In this document: positions 28,994 through 37,822 of the stretch, piece by piece | How the letters are laid out: each line of letters opens with the position of its first letter | Position numbering within the stretch: the stretch's first letter is position 1 | Assembly: GCA_002796835.1 (NCBI GenBank) | Contig: LUGL01000056.1 | Location: forward strand, 1-64,000 | DNA: 64,000 bases | Source: Elainella saxicola E1 | GTDB taxonomy: Bacteria > Cyanobacteriota > Cyanobacteriia > Elainellales > Elainellaceae | Direction: 5' to 3' | Notes under the pieces: generated by a model | What the model was told of the DNA's origin: nothing | The model's input: the letters and a program-made list of their open reading frames with translations, nothing else | The model's database searches: none | Position numbers and translations under genes: made by a program

Positions 28994-29102
28994 TAAATTC
29001 AGCCCGACGTAAATTTATTTATCGCTGTAGTGGCACTGCTGGAAGAAGCTGCTAGATTAATAGGTGAAGCGATAAGGCTTCACTCTCAAAGGTTAAAGAG
29101 AG

Positions 29103-29234
29103 ATGATCACTCAGATGATCGATCAAGTGATTAATCCAATGATCACTGAGATGATTCATCAGCCCAATTCGTTAGAGGAGGTTAGACAAGCTGTTTCGCG
29201 TAATATCGATTTCATCAACTGTTTCGTCAAATAA
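29103..29234 (+). CDS. Possible 43-residue peptide gene
   Basis: An ATG preceded by AAAGAGAG opens a frame reading MITQMIDQVINPMITEMIHQ, then PNSLEEVRQAVSRNIDFINC and a short tail. The start is internally repetitive (MIT.MI twice) because the DNA repeats ATGATCACT. There is no homologue I recognise, and the frame may be chance. Ribosome-binding-like sequence is the only support. Confidence 0.2.
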   Translation: MITQMIDQVINPMITEMIHQPNSLEEVRQAVSRNIDFINCFVK

Positions 29235-29236
29235 TT

Positions 29237-29381
29237 ACGGCAACACCCAACTTGAAAACTGATATTTCCTCAACTGTAGCCCAGAGAGTAGAATCGCTAA
29301 AAGCAATGGTTTAGCATCGCTCTAAGTAGTTTTTTAGAAGTAGAGGAAGTCACTCGGTGAGTATGGCTTGGGTGTTGCCGT
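29237..29381. repeat. 145-bp element bounded by perfect 14-bp inverted repeats
   Basis: ACGGCAACACCCAA at 29237-29250 is exactly the reverse complement of TTGGGTGTTGCCGT at 29368-29381. The 117-base interior has no coding potential. The size and termini look like a MITE or a solo insertion remnant; no target-site duplication is evident. Confidence 0.55.
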
Positions 29382-29527
29382 GTGAATGAGAATCTGTCAG
29401 CCAGAACCAGTCACGCAAGGTTTTGTAAATATTCTTCCAGCGATACTTTCAGGCATATTAATGGAAGAATATAATAAGGGGGCAATCTCCACGACTGCTT
29501 AATTCGATTTCATTGTTGAGGCTGTGT

Positions 29528-29917
29528 ATGGCTGAGTCAAACTCTATCTCTTCGATCGATTCTGCCGCAGAGCTGCTTCAAGCTTATTTGGCGGGGCATC
29601 GCAATTTTACGGGCGTGAGTCTCGTTGCTTCAGATTTGAGTCATGCCGACCTGAAAGGCGCTGATTTGAGCTATGTGGATTTCAGCCGAGCCAATTTGAG
29701 TCATGCCAACCTGCGCGGGGCTGACTTAAGCTATGCCAATCTCTATGAAGCAGATTTGTCCCAGGCCGATCTGCGAGGAGCGATGCTGATTGGTAGCGAT
29801 CTGCGCAATACGATTCTGGAATCTGCAAATCTTCAACAGGCAGATTACGACCCGGAAGTAACGCAATTTCCCCACAACTTTGATCCAACCAAAGCTGGAA
29901 TGCGATCTGATCGATAG
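29528..29917 (+). CDS. Pentapeptide-repeat protein
   Basis: This 129-residue protein has a helical N-terminal segment (SIDSAAELLQAYLAGHRNF) then about thirteen A(D/N)LXX units (SHADLKGADLSYVDFSRANL and on), which form a right-handed quadrilateral beta-helix. It has no signal peptide, so it is probably cytoplasmic or thylakoid-associated. Functions of such short cyanobacterial proteins are mostly unknown. I choose the ATG at 29528, with GAGG six bases upstream, over a TTG at 29513. The Nif11-like gene follows after 63 bases on the same strand, so co-transcription is possible. Confidence 0.85.
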   Translation: MAESNSISSIDSAAELLQAYLAGHRNFTGVSLVASDLSHADLKGADLSYVDFSRANLSHANLRGADLSYANLYEADLSQADLRGAMLIGSDLRNTILESANLQQADYDPEVTQFPHNFDPTKAGMRSDR

Positions 29918-29980
29918 ATCGGTATGCTTCTGAAATGGATACTGTAATGAGAATTGTTTTTGGAGTTGAAACGTAAGATT

Positions 29981-30268
29981 ATGTCTAAGGAAACTGTTTT
30001 TGGATTTTTAGCAAAAGCTGCTGAAGATGATGAGCTGAAAGATAAATTGCAAACTGTTACGAATCCTGATGAGCTGACAGACTTGGGGAAAGAAGCAGGG
30101 TTTGAATTTGCGCCAGAACATGTTGAAGAAGCTCTGACGACCTTACAGCAATCCCCTGGGTTCTTTAGCGTTCTCGCAGATGCGATCGTGCGAATCTTTT
30201 CCCCAAGCCATGATGACTATCCAACGATCGGCGTCCAGCCTTTCTCAGGCGAGCCCAATCGAGATTAG
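29981..30268 (+). CDS. Nif11-like peptide
   Basis: This 95-residue protein starts with a Nif11 domain: MSKETVFGFLAKAAEDDELK, then DKLQ ... PDELTDLGKEAGFEFAPEHV and EEALTTL. In other bacteria this domain is the leader of ribosomally made, modified peptides, usually with a Gly-Gly cleavage site before the core. Here no GG site is seen; the C-terminus (FFSVLADAIVRIFSPSHDDY and 15 more residues) has a hydrophobic stretch and no cysteines, and no maturation enzyme or peptidase-exporter gene lies nearby. It may be a stand-alone Nif11 protein of unknown role. The ATG at 29981 gives the family's usual start. Confidence 0.8.
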   Translation: MSKETVFGFLAKAAEDDELKDKLQTVTNPDELTDLGKEAGFEFAPEHVEEALTTLQQSPGFFSVLADAIVRIFSPSHDDYPTIGVQPFSGEPNRD

Positions 30269-30311
30269 AGCTTTGCTTGATCAATCGAGACCAGCATTTA
30301 GCTTCTATTTC

Positions 30312-30536
30312 CTAATCTTCGTAAATTCTGCATTCATCCGCTTCGGGGTTTGCCTCGCAATAAGCCTGAAACGCAGTTTGGGTTGGCTTTTGCTTCTGAT
30401 GCGCGGCTTCTGCCTGTAGCTCTTCAACAGTGTCCCAGGCTACTGCGCATTCTTTGGAGTCAGCTCCCAGTTTGTCGCAAATGGCATGAGCCTCGTCAAT
30501 GGCCGCCTGAATTTTGTCTTTAATTTCTTCTGTCAT
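30312..30536 (-). CDS. cp12: CP12 Calvin-cycle regulator
   Basis: This 74-residue, largely disordered protein has both redox cysteine pairs: Cys20/Cys30 (AHAICDKLGADSKEC) and Cys60/Cys69 (FQAYCEANPEADECRIYED), and the core motif AWDTVEEL (33-40). In the oxidised state CP12 bridges GAPDH and phosphoribulokinase and switches the Calvin cycle off in the dark; the C-terminal part enters the GAPDH active site. I start at the ATG at 30536, with GGAG nine bases upstream, rather than the ATG at 30551. It lies 97 bases downstream of an adenylate kinase gene on the same strand. Confidence 0.95.
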   Translation of the reverse strand: MTEEIKDKIQAAIDEAHAICDKLGADSKECAVAWDTVEELQAEAAHQKQKPTQTAFQAYCEANPEADECRIYED

Positions 30537-30633
30537 GATTTCTTTCTCCATTTATTTTTAGCGTTATGAACTGGTGGCTGCCCTAGCTTAGAGCATTTAT
30601 TCAACCATTGCCCAGCGATCGGGCAAAATTGAC

Positions 30634-31266
30634 TCAAGCTCGCAAAGAAATTTGTAGAATCCGGGCAACTGATTCAACTGCCAGATTGCCATTAACCGGA
30701 TATAGATTTTGATGTTGCTGGTAAAAATTTAGAACCGGCAACGTTTGTTCCTGGTAAATTTCCAATCGCTTCCGAATAATTTCCTCTGTATCATCCTGAC
30801 GACGGCGTTGCAACATTCGCTCGACTAGTAGTTGAGGAGTCACTTCAAAGTGAACCACCAAATCACAGGGTTGATTTAAACGTTGCAATAACTCTTCTAG
30901 CACCTCAGCCTGAGCCAAGTTGCGAGGAAAGCCATCGAGAATCCAACCGCGTTCGGTGTCTGGTTGACTCAATCGCGTTTCGAGTAAATAAAGAATCAAC
31001 AGATCGGGAACTAGCTCGCCTGAATTGACGTAAGATTGAACTTGTAAACCGATCGCCGTTTTTTCAGCAATGGCCTGCCGCAACATATCCCCGGTTGAAA
31101 TATGCGGGATTTGCCACTGATCAGCCAAAATAGCAGCTTGGGTTCCTTTGCCTGCTCCGGGCGGTCCCAGAAAGATCAGTCGCCTCGGCACTTCGATCGA
31201 AGTTGAGGGTTGGACCAGCTGAAGGTGTGAGGTTTGTTTGGAATTTTGACGGGCTAATGCTTGCAT
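30634..31266 (-). CDS. adk: Adenylate kinase, short-lid form, upstream of cp12
   Basis: This 210-residue enzyme interconverts 2 ADP with ATP and AMP. The P-loop is GPPGAGKGT (residues 34-42), the AMP site is ISTGDMLR (56-63), and DGFPRN (111-116) and the short lid around RRRQDDTEEIIRKRLEIY are present; the long zinc-type lid is absent. The first ~27 residues before the catalytic fold are an unusual polar extension. The ATG at 31266 has AGGAGG 12 bases upstream; earlier in-frame starts (ATG at 31302, TTG at 31335) lie in a short DNA repeat and are less likely. Most cyanobacteria also carry adk in the ribosomal protein cluster, so this may be a second isozyme. It forms a probable operon with cp12. 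Confidence 0.9.
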   Translation of the reverse strand: MQALARQNSKQTSHLQLVQPSTSIEVPRRLIFLGPPGAGKGTQAAILADQWQIPHISTGDMLRQAIAEKTAIGLQVQSYVNSGELVPDLLILYLLETRLSQPDTERGWILDGFPRNLAQAEVLEELLQRLNQPCDLVVHFEVTPQLLVERMLQRRRQDDTEEIIRKRLEIYQEQTLPVLNFYQQHQNLYPVNGNLAVESVARILQISLRA

Positions 31267-31905
31267 GGATGGCTGCAACCTCCTGATTGGTAACTGCCGC
31301 ATTGGTAACTGCCGAACAGAAGAGAAATATCGCAAAGAGTTTGATCAGCAATGGTCAGGCAGGTTGAAAGTGATATCAGCGGTTAGCAGCCATTGCGCCC
31401 GATCCAGAAAAGTCGATTCGCCATGAATGCAAAGTTCAGCATGAGTTACGATGGCGTGCAATTCATCGCTTGCCACCTCAGTTTTGATGGTTAAACTCAA
31501 GCAATTAAAAAATACGCACCAGGCGCATTCTTTATGCCAGCTTGGTCTCAACCAAATCAATTGCTACGGCAGACTTTTTAGCCCACCATCAAACTCATCT
31601 TGAAGATACACTGCCTAACTACGTTCCAACCTAATCACGTTAAAGTCTGCTTCTAGTCAGAATTTGACAGGTCATCCTGTAACGTTCCTGTATATTACAC
31701 CGAAATCGGTTTAAATTCCTTATTTTTTCTAAGCGATCGAGACTTTTGTTGTAACATCTCTCTGCCAACCAACTAACCAGTCAAGCAACTAACCAGTCAA
31801 GTAACTGACAAACCGCTGGCAAAATCGCTTCATGTCATTCCCAATGATTTGACCCTAGCATGAGAGGGCATCCAAATATCAGCTTTTCTGATTTCAGTCA
31901 TGGTC
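31267..31905. other. Intergenic with a 16-bp tandem repeat
   Basis: No gene is supported in this gap of about 640 bases. AACTAACCAGTCAAG occurs twice, 16 bases apart (31771-31785 and 31787-31801), followed by a partial third copy. A 71-codon minus-strand frame at 31345-31560 is not convincing. Confidence 0.4.
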
Positions 31906-34776
31906 CTAAGCTGGGATTTTGACCGTGAAACAACTACCCTGCCCTAGCTGACTCGCCACGCTGACATGTCCTCCATGCAGCCCCACTAGGTGTCGCGTTA
32001 AGGCTAACCCAACGCCAATTCCCTCATAGTTACGGGCCAGGCGATCGTCAATTTGGGTAAAAAATTGGAACAGTTTCCTTAAATTCTCAGGGGCAATGCC
32101 AATGCCGCTATCTCGAATCGAGAATTCAACCAAAGAAACCCCGGTGGGATTCGGAGGAAAAATACCGAAGCTGAGCTGCACCGATAAAGTTACTGTTCCA
32201 CCATTGGGCGTAAATTTGATTGCATTGTCCAGCAAATGGGTCAGCACTTGCTGCATGCGCTGCTCATCCACCTGGACCTGATCTACTCCTGGGGCAATCT
32301 GAGTCTGCAAGTGAATTGATTTCGTCTTGGCGAAATGTGAAACGGCTGCAATGCATGTGGTGCAAAGCTGTTGGATAAGGACCGAACGACGGTGGAGGCT
32401 GATTTTGCCACTTTCTAAATCCACCAGGTCCAGGATATTCGTGATGAGCGTCATCAAGTGTTCGCCACTTTTGATAATGCTAGAAACTGCCTGCTCCTGC
32501 ATGATATTAAGTGGACCAAAGGCTTCTTCCTGCAACCCTTCTGCCATGCCTAAAATGGGGTTGAGAGGCGTGCGAAGTTCGTGGTTCATCATCCGCAAGA
32601 AGGCATCTTTGGCCTGATTTGCCCGTTCCAAATCTTGATTTAAACCTTGCAATTGTTCGTTGCTCTGACGAAGGGCCTCTTGAGCCTGCTTCAGTTCAGT
32701 AATATCAGTGGACATGCCACAGACTGCATAAACTCTGCCATTGGCATCGTGTAACGGAAACTTGAGCGCCAGATAGGTGCGGCTTCCTCCCGACAATGGC
32801 ACGGTTTCCTGAAATTGCAGAGACTCCCCTACCTCCAGAACAAGCTGATCATTGTCTTGCAGAACTTGCGCGATCTCAGGAGGAAAGAGGTCAAAATCAG
32901 TTTTGCCTAACATCGCCTCTCGCTTCATCCCAGTCAGCATTTCATATTTCTGGTTAACCAGCAGATATTTCCCTTGCCGATCTTTCAGGGAAACTACGAT
33001 CTCAGAGCTATCCAGAATGGCTTGCAGTTGAGTTTGGGCTAACCGTTGCTCTGTGCAATCCACAGCCGTGCTGATGATGAAACGTCTGCCATCTGGAAGT
33101 CGGCCCAACGGGGCAGCATAAAAATCCCAAATTCGAGTCTCCCCAGATTTAGTCGTTGGAAAAAACTCGCCCACATAACTGCGGTGCTCCAGAGCAAACC
33201 GGGCGCGAATCATCTCTTGAATTTCATCTTTTCGATCGCCATAGGCTTTCTCTGTCCATGCAGCAATCGTAGGCATTTCAGCCTGGGTGTAGCCAGTCAG
33301 ATCAGTCCAGGTCTGGTTGATCAGCAGCACTTCCCCATCTTCTGCATGGATCTTAATTGGAAAAGGACAGGCTAGAACGGCTCGGTGAAATTGCTTTGCA
33401 CTGGCTTGTAACGCTTGCTCGGCCTGCTTTTGCTTTGTGATGTCGATCGTAATTCCAATCACGCGGATTGGCTCACCTGCTGCATTACGAAGAACCTGAC
33501 CAATGCCAGCAAACCAGCGAATTGGCTCAGTGCCAGCCACCCGAAATTCAGTTCTTAACTCCAGATTCGGGTCGTCGATCGCCTGTAGCGTTTGCTGGTT
33601 GACGATTTCGCGATCGTCTGGATGAATGCAGCTCATCCAGGTTTCATAGTTCGGCTCGATGCTGGGATCGAGATTATAAAGTTGATAATACTCAGGCGAC
33701 CAGAAGATTTGATTCGTCACCAGATCCCAATCCCATACCCCAGATTTACTGGCAGCTTGGGCCAGTCGCAACCGGGCTTCACTTTCTTGCAAAGCCAATT
33801 CTGCCTGTTGGCATGCAATCACTCCTGCCTGGGTTTGTTGATAAAGGGCAGCCTGCTGAATGGCTCCAGCTAATTGAATGGCGACCTGTTGCACAAAAGC
33901 AATTTCTTCGGCTTCCCATTCATGTGGACCTGCACAATGATGAACGATCAACAGTCCCCAGAGCGACGCGGTAAATGCTGGATCGCTTTGAGGCGGGGTA
34001 GCTTGCAGAATTGGCACAACCAAATTCGCTTTCACAGCAAACTGTTCCATCAAATTCCGATGACAGTCTGTCAGATTCGCTTGCTCAAGGTTGGTCATGG
34101 CCCAAATGCGGCCTTGCTGATAGGCCAAACCCGCGCCTTGTTGAAAGCAGGTGTCCTGAATCTCTTGCCCCAACGCGATCGGCCATCCAGAGCCAATCGA
34201 TTCTGAAACAACCAGACCACTCCAATCCGGCATAAACTGATATACCAAAACCCGATCGGCCTGCAAGAACTGACGAATTTTCTGGGTCACTTCATCCAGA
34301 GCATCTTGTGGATCGAGAAACCGCTGCATTTGCAGAGCAATTTCGCTCACTATTTGCTGCTGCATTTGCTGGCGCAACAGTTGACGTTTGAGTTGGACCT
34401 GCTGGGCAACGCTCCGCACTAGCTGCGGCAATCTTTCCTTCATTACCTGCTCCTTATCCAGGTAATCCTGTGCACCCAGCTTTAAGGCTTCCACTGCAAC
34501 AGCCGTATTGCCCACTCCGGTCAGCAAAATGACGGGTAATATTTCGTCTGGAGCCTGCTGGTGCAATCGCCGCAAAAATTCTAGCCCATCCATCTGGGGT
34601 AACAGGTAGTCGAGCAGGATAATGTCAGCCCGATTCTCCTGACACCAGTTCAGCGCTGCCTCGCCATTGTCAAACTCAATAACTTGATAGGATTGCCGAT
34701 CATCCTGGCTGAGCAGTCGCTGATAAGTAGAACGATCGATCGAGGAATCGTCTATCAAAAGAACGGTCTGAGTCAT
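31906..34776 (-). CDS. Hybrid sensor histidine kinase: receiver-GAF-PAS-PAS-PAS-HisKA-HATPase
   Basis: This 956-residue cytoplasmic kinase starts with a receiver domain (about 3-125; acidic pair in LLIDDSSIDR, phospho-Asp in LLDYLLPQMDG, Lys in DYLDKEQ). A GAF domain (about 150-315) has the cyanobacterial phytochrome-like start FLDPQDALDEVTQKIRQFLQ, but I cannot identify a chromophore cysteine. Three PAS domains follow (about 335-450, 460-575 and 590-695, the first with a clear PAC motif). The dimerisation domain has the H-box MMNHELRTPLNPILG, and the ATPase has the N-box LLDNAIKFTPNGG and G-boxes DSGIGIAPEN and GVGLALTRH. No membrane segment is seen. The ligand is unknown and no dedicated response regulator is adjacent. 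Confidence 0.92.
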   Translation of the reverse strand: MTQTVLLIDDSSIDRSTYQRLLSQDDRQSYQVIEFDNGEAALNWCQENRADIILLDYLLPQMDGLEFLRRLHQQAPDEILPVILLTGVGNTAVAVEALKLGAQDYLDKEQVMKERLPQLVRSVAQQVQLKRQLLRQQMQQQIVSEIALQMQRFLDPQDALDEVTQKIRQFLQADRVLVYQFMPDWSGLVVSESIGSGWPIALGQEIQDTCFQQGAGLAYQQGRIWAMTNLEQANLTDCHRNLMEQFAVKANLVVPILQATPPQSDPAFTASLWGLLIVHHCAGPHEWEAEEIAFVQQVAIQLAGAIQQAALYQQTQAGVIACQQAELALQESEARLRLAQAASKSGVWDWDLVTNQIFWSPEYYQLYNLDPSIEPNYETWMSCIHPDDREIVNQQTLQAIDDPNLELRTEFRVAGTEPIRWFAGIGQVLRNAAGEPIRVIGITIDITKQKQAEQALQASAKQFHRAVLACPFPIKIHAEDGEVLLINQTWTDLTGYTQAEMPTIAAWTEKAYGDRKDEIQEMIRARFALEHRSYVGEFFPTTKSGETRIWDFYAAPLGRLPDGRRFIISTAVDCTEQRLAQTQLQAILDSSEIVVSLKDRQGKYLLVNQKYEMLTGMKREAMLGKTDFDLFPPEIAQVLQDNDQLVLEVGESLQFQETVPLSGGSRTYLALKFPLHDANGRVYAVCGMSTDITELKQAQEALRQSNEQLQGLNQDLERANQAKDAFLRMMNHELRTPLNPILGMAEGLQEEAFGPLNIMQEQAVSSIIKSGEHLMTLITNILDLVDLESGKISLHRRSVLIQQLCTTCIAAVSHFAKTKSIHLQTQIAPGVDQVQVDEQRMQQVLTHLLDNAIKFTPNGGTVTLSVQLSFGIFPPNPTGVSLVEFSIRDSGIGIAPENLRKLFQFFTQIDDRLARNYEGIGVGLALTRHLVGLHGGHVSVASQLGQGSCFTVKIPA

Positions 34777-34974
34777 AACTAAAGCGAGCGAAGGTATCTC
34801 ATATCAATTTTCCCTTAAAACGAAGGAGCGCGGTTCAATTGAATTTAAGACGTAAGGCAGATATTTTGCCTGTTGTCGGACAGGATGCCCGCACTACGGA
34901 TCTGGCAAATCATTCAGCCCAGATCCTTAGGAGGTTGAGAGAGGGTTGATCAAATTGTAGCTAAAGCCGTGCCG

Positions 34975-35499
34975 CTAAAACCTGACTTGGCTGGAATGGA
35001 TGACTCCCATGCTGCCACAGGCATCCGTGTAGTACCAGTCTCCATCAGAGCCATAAATATTAATCGACATCACTTGATCGATCGAACAGAGAACGTTGCC
35101 GTTAGGAGACTGCCTGACATTAGAAGGAGGGGCAAACACAACTGCACTGGAACTGTTGGATGGAGAACTGTAACTATAGCTGCACACAGCATCCAGCATC
35201 CGTTGAGTTGCCTGTGATTGCGGACGATGCACTTCCTTTTCGGGGAATGTGGTCCAACTTCCTGCTTCACAGTCTGCCTGACTGATCACTTTCTGATTCC
35301 CCAAGTAGTAAACAAAATCGACCTTACCGCTATCCGTAATAGATAGATTACAAATATCCACATTCACACTTTCACCCGTAGAGGCAGTGCCCGCGAAGTA
35401 GTTGCAATCTTGGGCCACAGCAGGAGTTTGGACCATGAAAAAAACGGAAGGCAGCATCAATAGAGAAGAAAATCCCGTGAGCAAAATTGAATTTTTCAT
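34975..35499 (-). CDS. Secreted protein with a C-terminal SH3-like domain
   Basis: This 174-residue protein has a signal peptide (SILLTGFSSLLMLPSVFFMV, cleavage after AVA-QD). The mature part holds six or more cysteines, likely in disulfides, and its last ~50 residues (APPSNVRQSPNGNVLCSIDQ ... DWYYTDACGSMGVIHSSQVRF in outline) fit a bacterial SH3 domain with the NVR..PNG pattern. Such domains bind cell wall or other surface ligands. The ATG at 35499 has AGGAA upstream. It appears to be monocistronic. Confidence 0.7.
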   Translation of the reverse strand: MKNSILLTGFSSLLMLPSVFFMVQTPAVAQDCNYFAGTASTGESVNVDICNLSITDSGKVDFVYYLGNQKVISQADCEAGSWTTFPEKEVHRPQSQATQRMLDAVCSYSYSSPSNSSSAVVFAPPSNVRQSPNGNVLCSIDQVMSINIYGSDGDWYYTDACGSMGVIHSSQVRF

Positions 35500-35979
35500 A
35501 ATGCGTTTCCTTATTTGTTAGTCACCATTACCGTTTACCGTTATTCTGGCAAAACTTTTTTTCAGCTCTCGTAATCTCGATCACATCAATCCCAAATGTT
35601 TGCCTCTAGTGATATCTAAATCTATATTGCAGCGATCGATAAGCAATACCCATCCTCTTCTGATTTTACCTGTCGTTAAAGTTAGAGCGATCGGTGTAGC
35701 ATGTGTAAGAGAGGGTAAGAAATTAGCGTTTAACCCGAACATCAAAAGATAATTTTTTGATAATTATTTCTTATCCTGGGAAGTCAGTTACTATAATAGA
35801 TTTAAGAAAACTGGCTATTCTGGTAATAGAACAGTTTTCAGCTTTATCTGCTTTTTTGTATCAGGGCGTGCAGGACCAAGCCTGTGCATTGATCAAAGTC
35901 ATGCAATTGAGTGATTTACTGTCAGTTAATCTTTAGCTAGGATTTTGCTTTAAACACATGCTGAAGGACGTTAAACGCT
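35500..35979. other. Intergenic, AT-rich, no gene seen
   Basis: This divergent gap of 480 bases contains an AT-rich core at 35740-35830 and must hold the promoters of the two flanking genes. I find no repeat, RNA or operator I can name. Confidence 0.35.
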
Positions 35980-36906
35980 ATGATTGGAGTAAAAGGTGAA
36001 GCCGATCAACCAAATCAGCCGTCTCAGACGCTAGAGGCATACGCCTATCAAGTGATTGAGGAACAATATCGTCGCATCATCAAGCAGGAAAAGAAAGTCC
36101 TGGCAGACAAAGAGCCAGAAGCGTTGCATCAGATGCGAGTGGGAACCCGCCGACTCCGAACTGCTCTGCAAGTTTTTGATCCGGCGATCGAAATTCCGAA
36201 AGCGGGTAGTGCAAAACGATTGCGAGATTTGGCAAGAGTCTTAGGCGAAGTGAGAGACCTGGATGTGCAAATAGCCAGTCTAGAGCAGGAATATCGCCCT
36301 CACTTAGGGAAAAATGAGCAGAAACAGCTAGACAAAGTGGCTAGGGCTCTGGAAAAGCAGAGGAAGAAAGCCTTTTCCAATATGAAAGAGGTATTGGCTC
36401 AACCGCTATACCGAGAGTTGAAAACAACCTATACTGCTTGGCTGAAACATCCTCGTTATACGCCAATTGCCAGATTATCTCTATCGGCTTTACTGCCAGA
36501 TTTGCTGTCTCCCTTACTATCTCACCTGCTGCTGCATCCGGGCTGGTTGATTTCTAGCGAAGAAACCTCTAAAGACAGCAGTGTAACGCTGCATGAGTTG
36601 CGGAAAGCCTGTAAACATGCTCGCTATCAGGCAGAATTCTTCATTCCCTTCTATGGCGAAGAATTTCGAAACTGGGTCGAAGAAGTTAAAGAATTGCAGG
36701 CTCAATTAGGAGACTTTCAAGATACCCAGGTTTTTCTAGCATTGGCAACAGACATATTGGGGCACAAACTGCATTTACCTGATCTGCAAGACACGATCGA
36801 GCAAAAACAAAGAGAGGCGCTTGCCAATTGGGAAGAAATCCGCCAAAAGTATCTAGATAAGGGTTTCCGCTATCATCTGCACCAAATGCTGCTTCAGCCC
36901 ACGTAA
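35980..36906 (+). CDS. CHAD-domain protein
   Basis: This 308-residue helical protein is a CHAD domain throughout. It shows the conserved first histidine helix ALHQMRVGTRRLRTALQVF (about 47-65), KRLRDLARVLGEVRDLDV, and the second repeat's LHELRKACKHARYQAEFF, plus QLGDFQDTQVFLAL. The basic and histidine residues form a positive pocket that binds inorganic polyphosphate in characterised members. It stands alone with no CYTH or polyphosphate kinase gene beside it. A GAAGGA site lies about ten bases upstream of the ATG at 35980. Confidence 0.9.
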   Translation: MIGVKGEADQPNQPSQTLEAYAYQVIEEQYRRIIKQEKKVLADKEPEALHQMRVGTRRLRTALQVFDPAIEIPKAGSAKRLRDLARVLGEVRDLDVQIASLEQEYRPHLGKNEQKQLDKVARALEKQRKKAFSNMKEVLAQPLYRELKTTYTAWLKHPRYTPIARLSLSALLPDLLSPLLSHLLLHPGWLISSEETSKDSSVTLHELRKACKHARYQAEFFIPFYGEEFRNWVEEVKELQAQLGDFQDTQVFLALATDILGHKLHLPDLQDTIEQKQREALANWEEIRQKYLDKGFRYHLHQMLLQPT

Positions 36907-37110
36907 ATATTGGGAAAGCCCATCCTGAGCAAGTTAGATAATCACCACTGAACCCCTGAGGTATGAAATCAGCATTGTCAAACTGCGATCGCTGGAATTC
37001 CCGGCTGACCTGCACTGGTTGCACATAACCTCTGGTCTACCGTTGCCATCAAGCCAGATGGGAAATAATCTATATCCATCCCAGTCAATCCAGTGACAGT
37101 GAGGGCAACC

Positions 37111-37791
37111 ATGAAAACCGTGCAAGGTGAAACAATTCTTCAAAAACTCGATCGTTTTCGAGAAACCGCAGAAAGTTCTGATGAATGGATTGAGAAGGTA
37201 AAAGGAACATTATCTGAGGGCGATCGAGCAGCCGCGCTTCGTGAAATTTCGATTGCAACCAGACCCAATTCAAACATCAGTGTAGAACAAAGAGAGGCAT
37301 ACAAAAAGCTGAAGCCGGTACTGCTTACGGAAATCTTAAATGCAGAGCGAGCAGAAACTGAACGGAGAATTGGGCAGTTACGCCAAAACCTGCAAAAAAT
37401 AGGAATTCCAAACGAAAAAGTACAGCAAATTGAGCTGGAATTAGATTCAATTCAAAAGTTGGATAAGTCCATCCCATCATCAGAACAAAACATTGAAGCC
37501 CGCCGCTTAGGTAACGAAGAAATCAACCGGTGGATGGGAGAACTTGAAAAACAAATCAAGCAAGAAGAGCTTTTTGCCAAAAGAGTCGAGCGGCAACTCA
37601 ACTTTTATAAACGGATGACCGAGAAAGAGTCTGTGACAACAGTTTTGGGCAGCATTATTTTGCTCATTCTGACATTTGCCCTGGTGATCGGAAAATTTAG
37701 TAATATAAATCAGGATTGGAAGATTATCGAAAATGGTTTTCTCATCTTACTTGGCTTCTTCTTTGGTCAACAGCAGTCTAAAAAAGATTGA
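37111..37791 (+). CDS. Coiled-coil protein with C-terminal membrane helices, unknown function
   Basis: This 226-residue protein is mainly a charged helical or coiled-coil rod (residues about 60-170, e.g. [20 protein letters not shown] and [20 protein letters not shown]). Two hydrophobic helices follow near the C-terminus ([14 protein letters not shown] and [12 protein letters not shown]), so the rod is probably cytoplasmic and membrane-anchored. The ATG at 37111 has GAGGG upstream; a GTG at 37093 is the alternative. I do not recognise the family. The pterin dehydratase gene begins 31 bases downstream, so they may share a transcript. Confidence 0.6.
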   Translation: MKTVQGETILQKLDRFRETAESSDEWIEKVKGTLSEGDRAAALREISIATRPNSNISVEQREAYKKLKPVLLTEILNAERAETERRIGQLRQNLQKIGIPNEKVQQIELELDSIQKLDKSIPSSEQNIEARRLGNEEINRWMGELEKQIKQEELFAKRVERQLNFYKRMTEKESVTTVLGSIILLILTFALVIGKFSNINQDWKIIENGFLILLGFFFGQQQSKKD

Positions 37792-37822
37792 TGTTCTCTA
37801 CTCGCGTTTTCTAGGAGAATTT

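Larger units (their letters stand above)
28994..29527. other. Intergenic with a hairpin, a GATCA-rich tiny frame and an inverted-repeat element
   Basis: A 7-bp hairpin (GTGAAGC/GCTTCAC, 29064-29083) lies downstream of the CBS gene. A 43-codon frame (29103-29234) and a 145-base inverted-repeat element (29237-29381) follow; each is listed separately. Confidence 0.5.

Noticed and set aside
29531-29880. Tandem DNA periodicity in both pentapeptide-repeat genes as a CRISPR-like array
   Set aside because: The period is 15 bases, in frame, and fully explained by A(D/N)LXX codon repeats.
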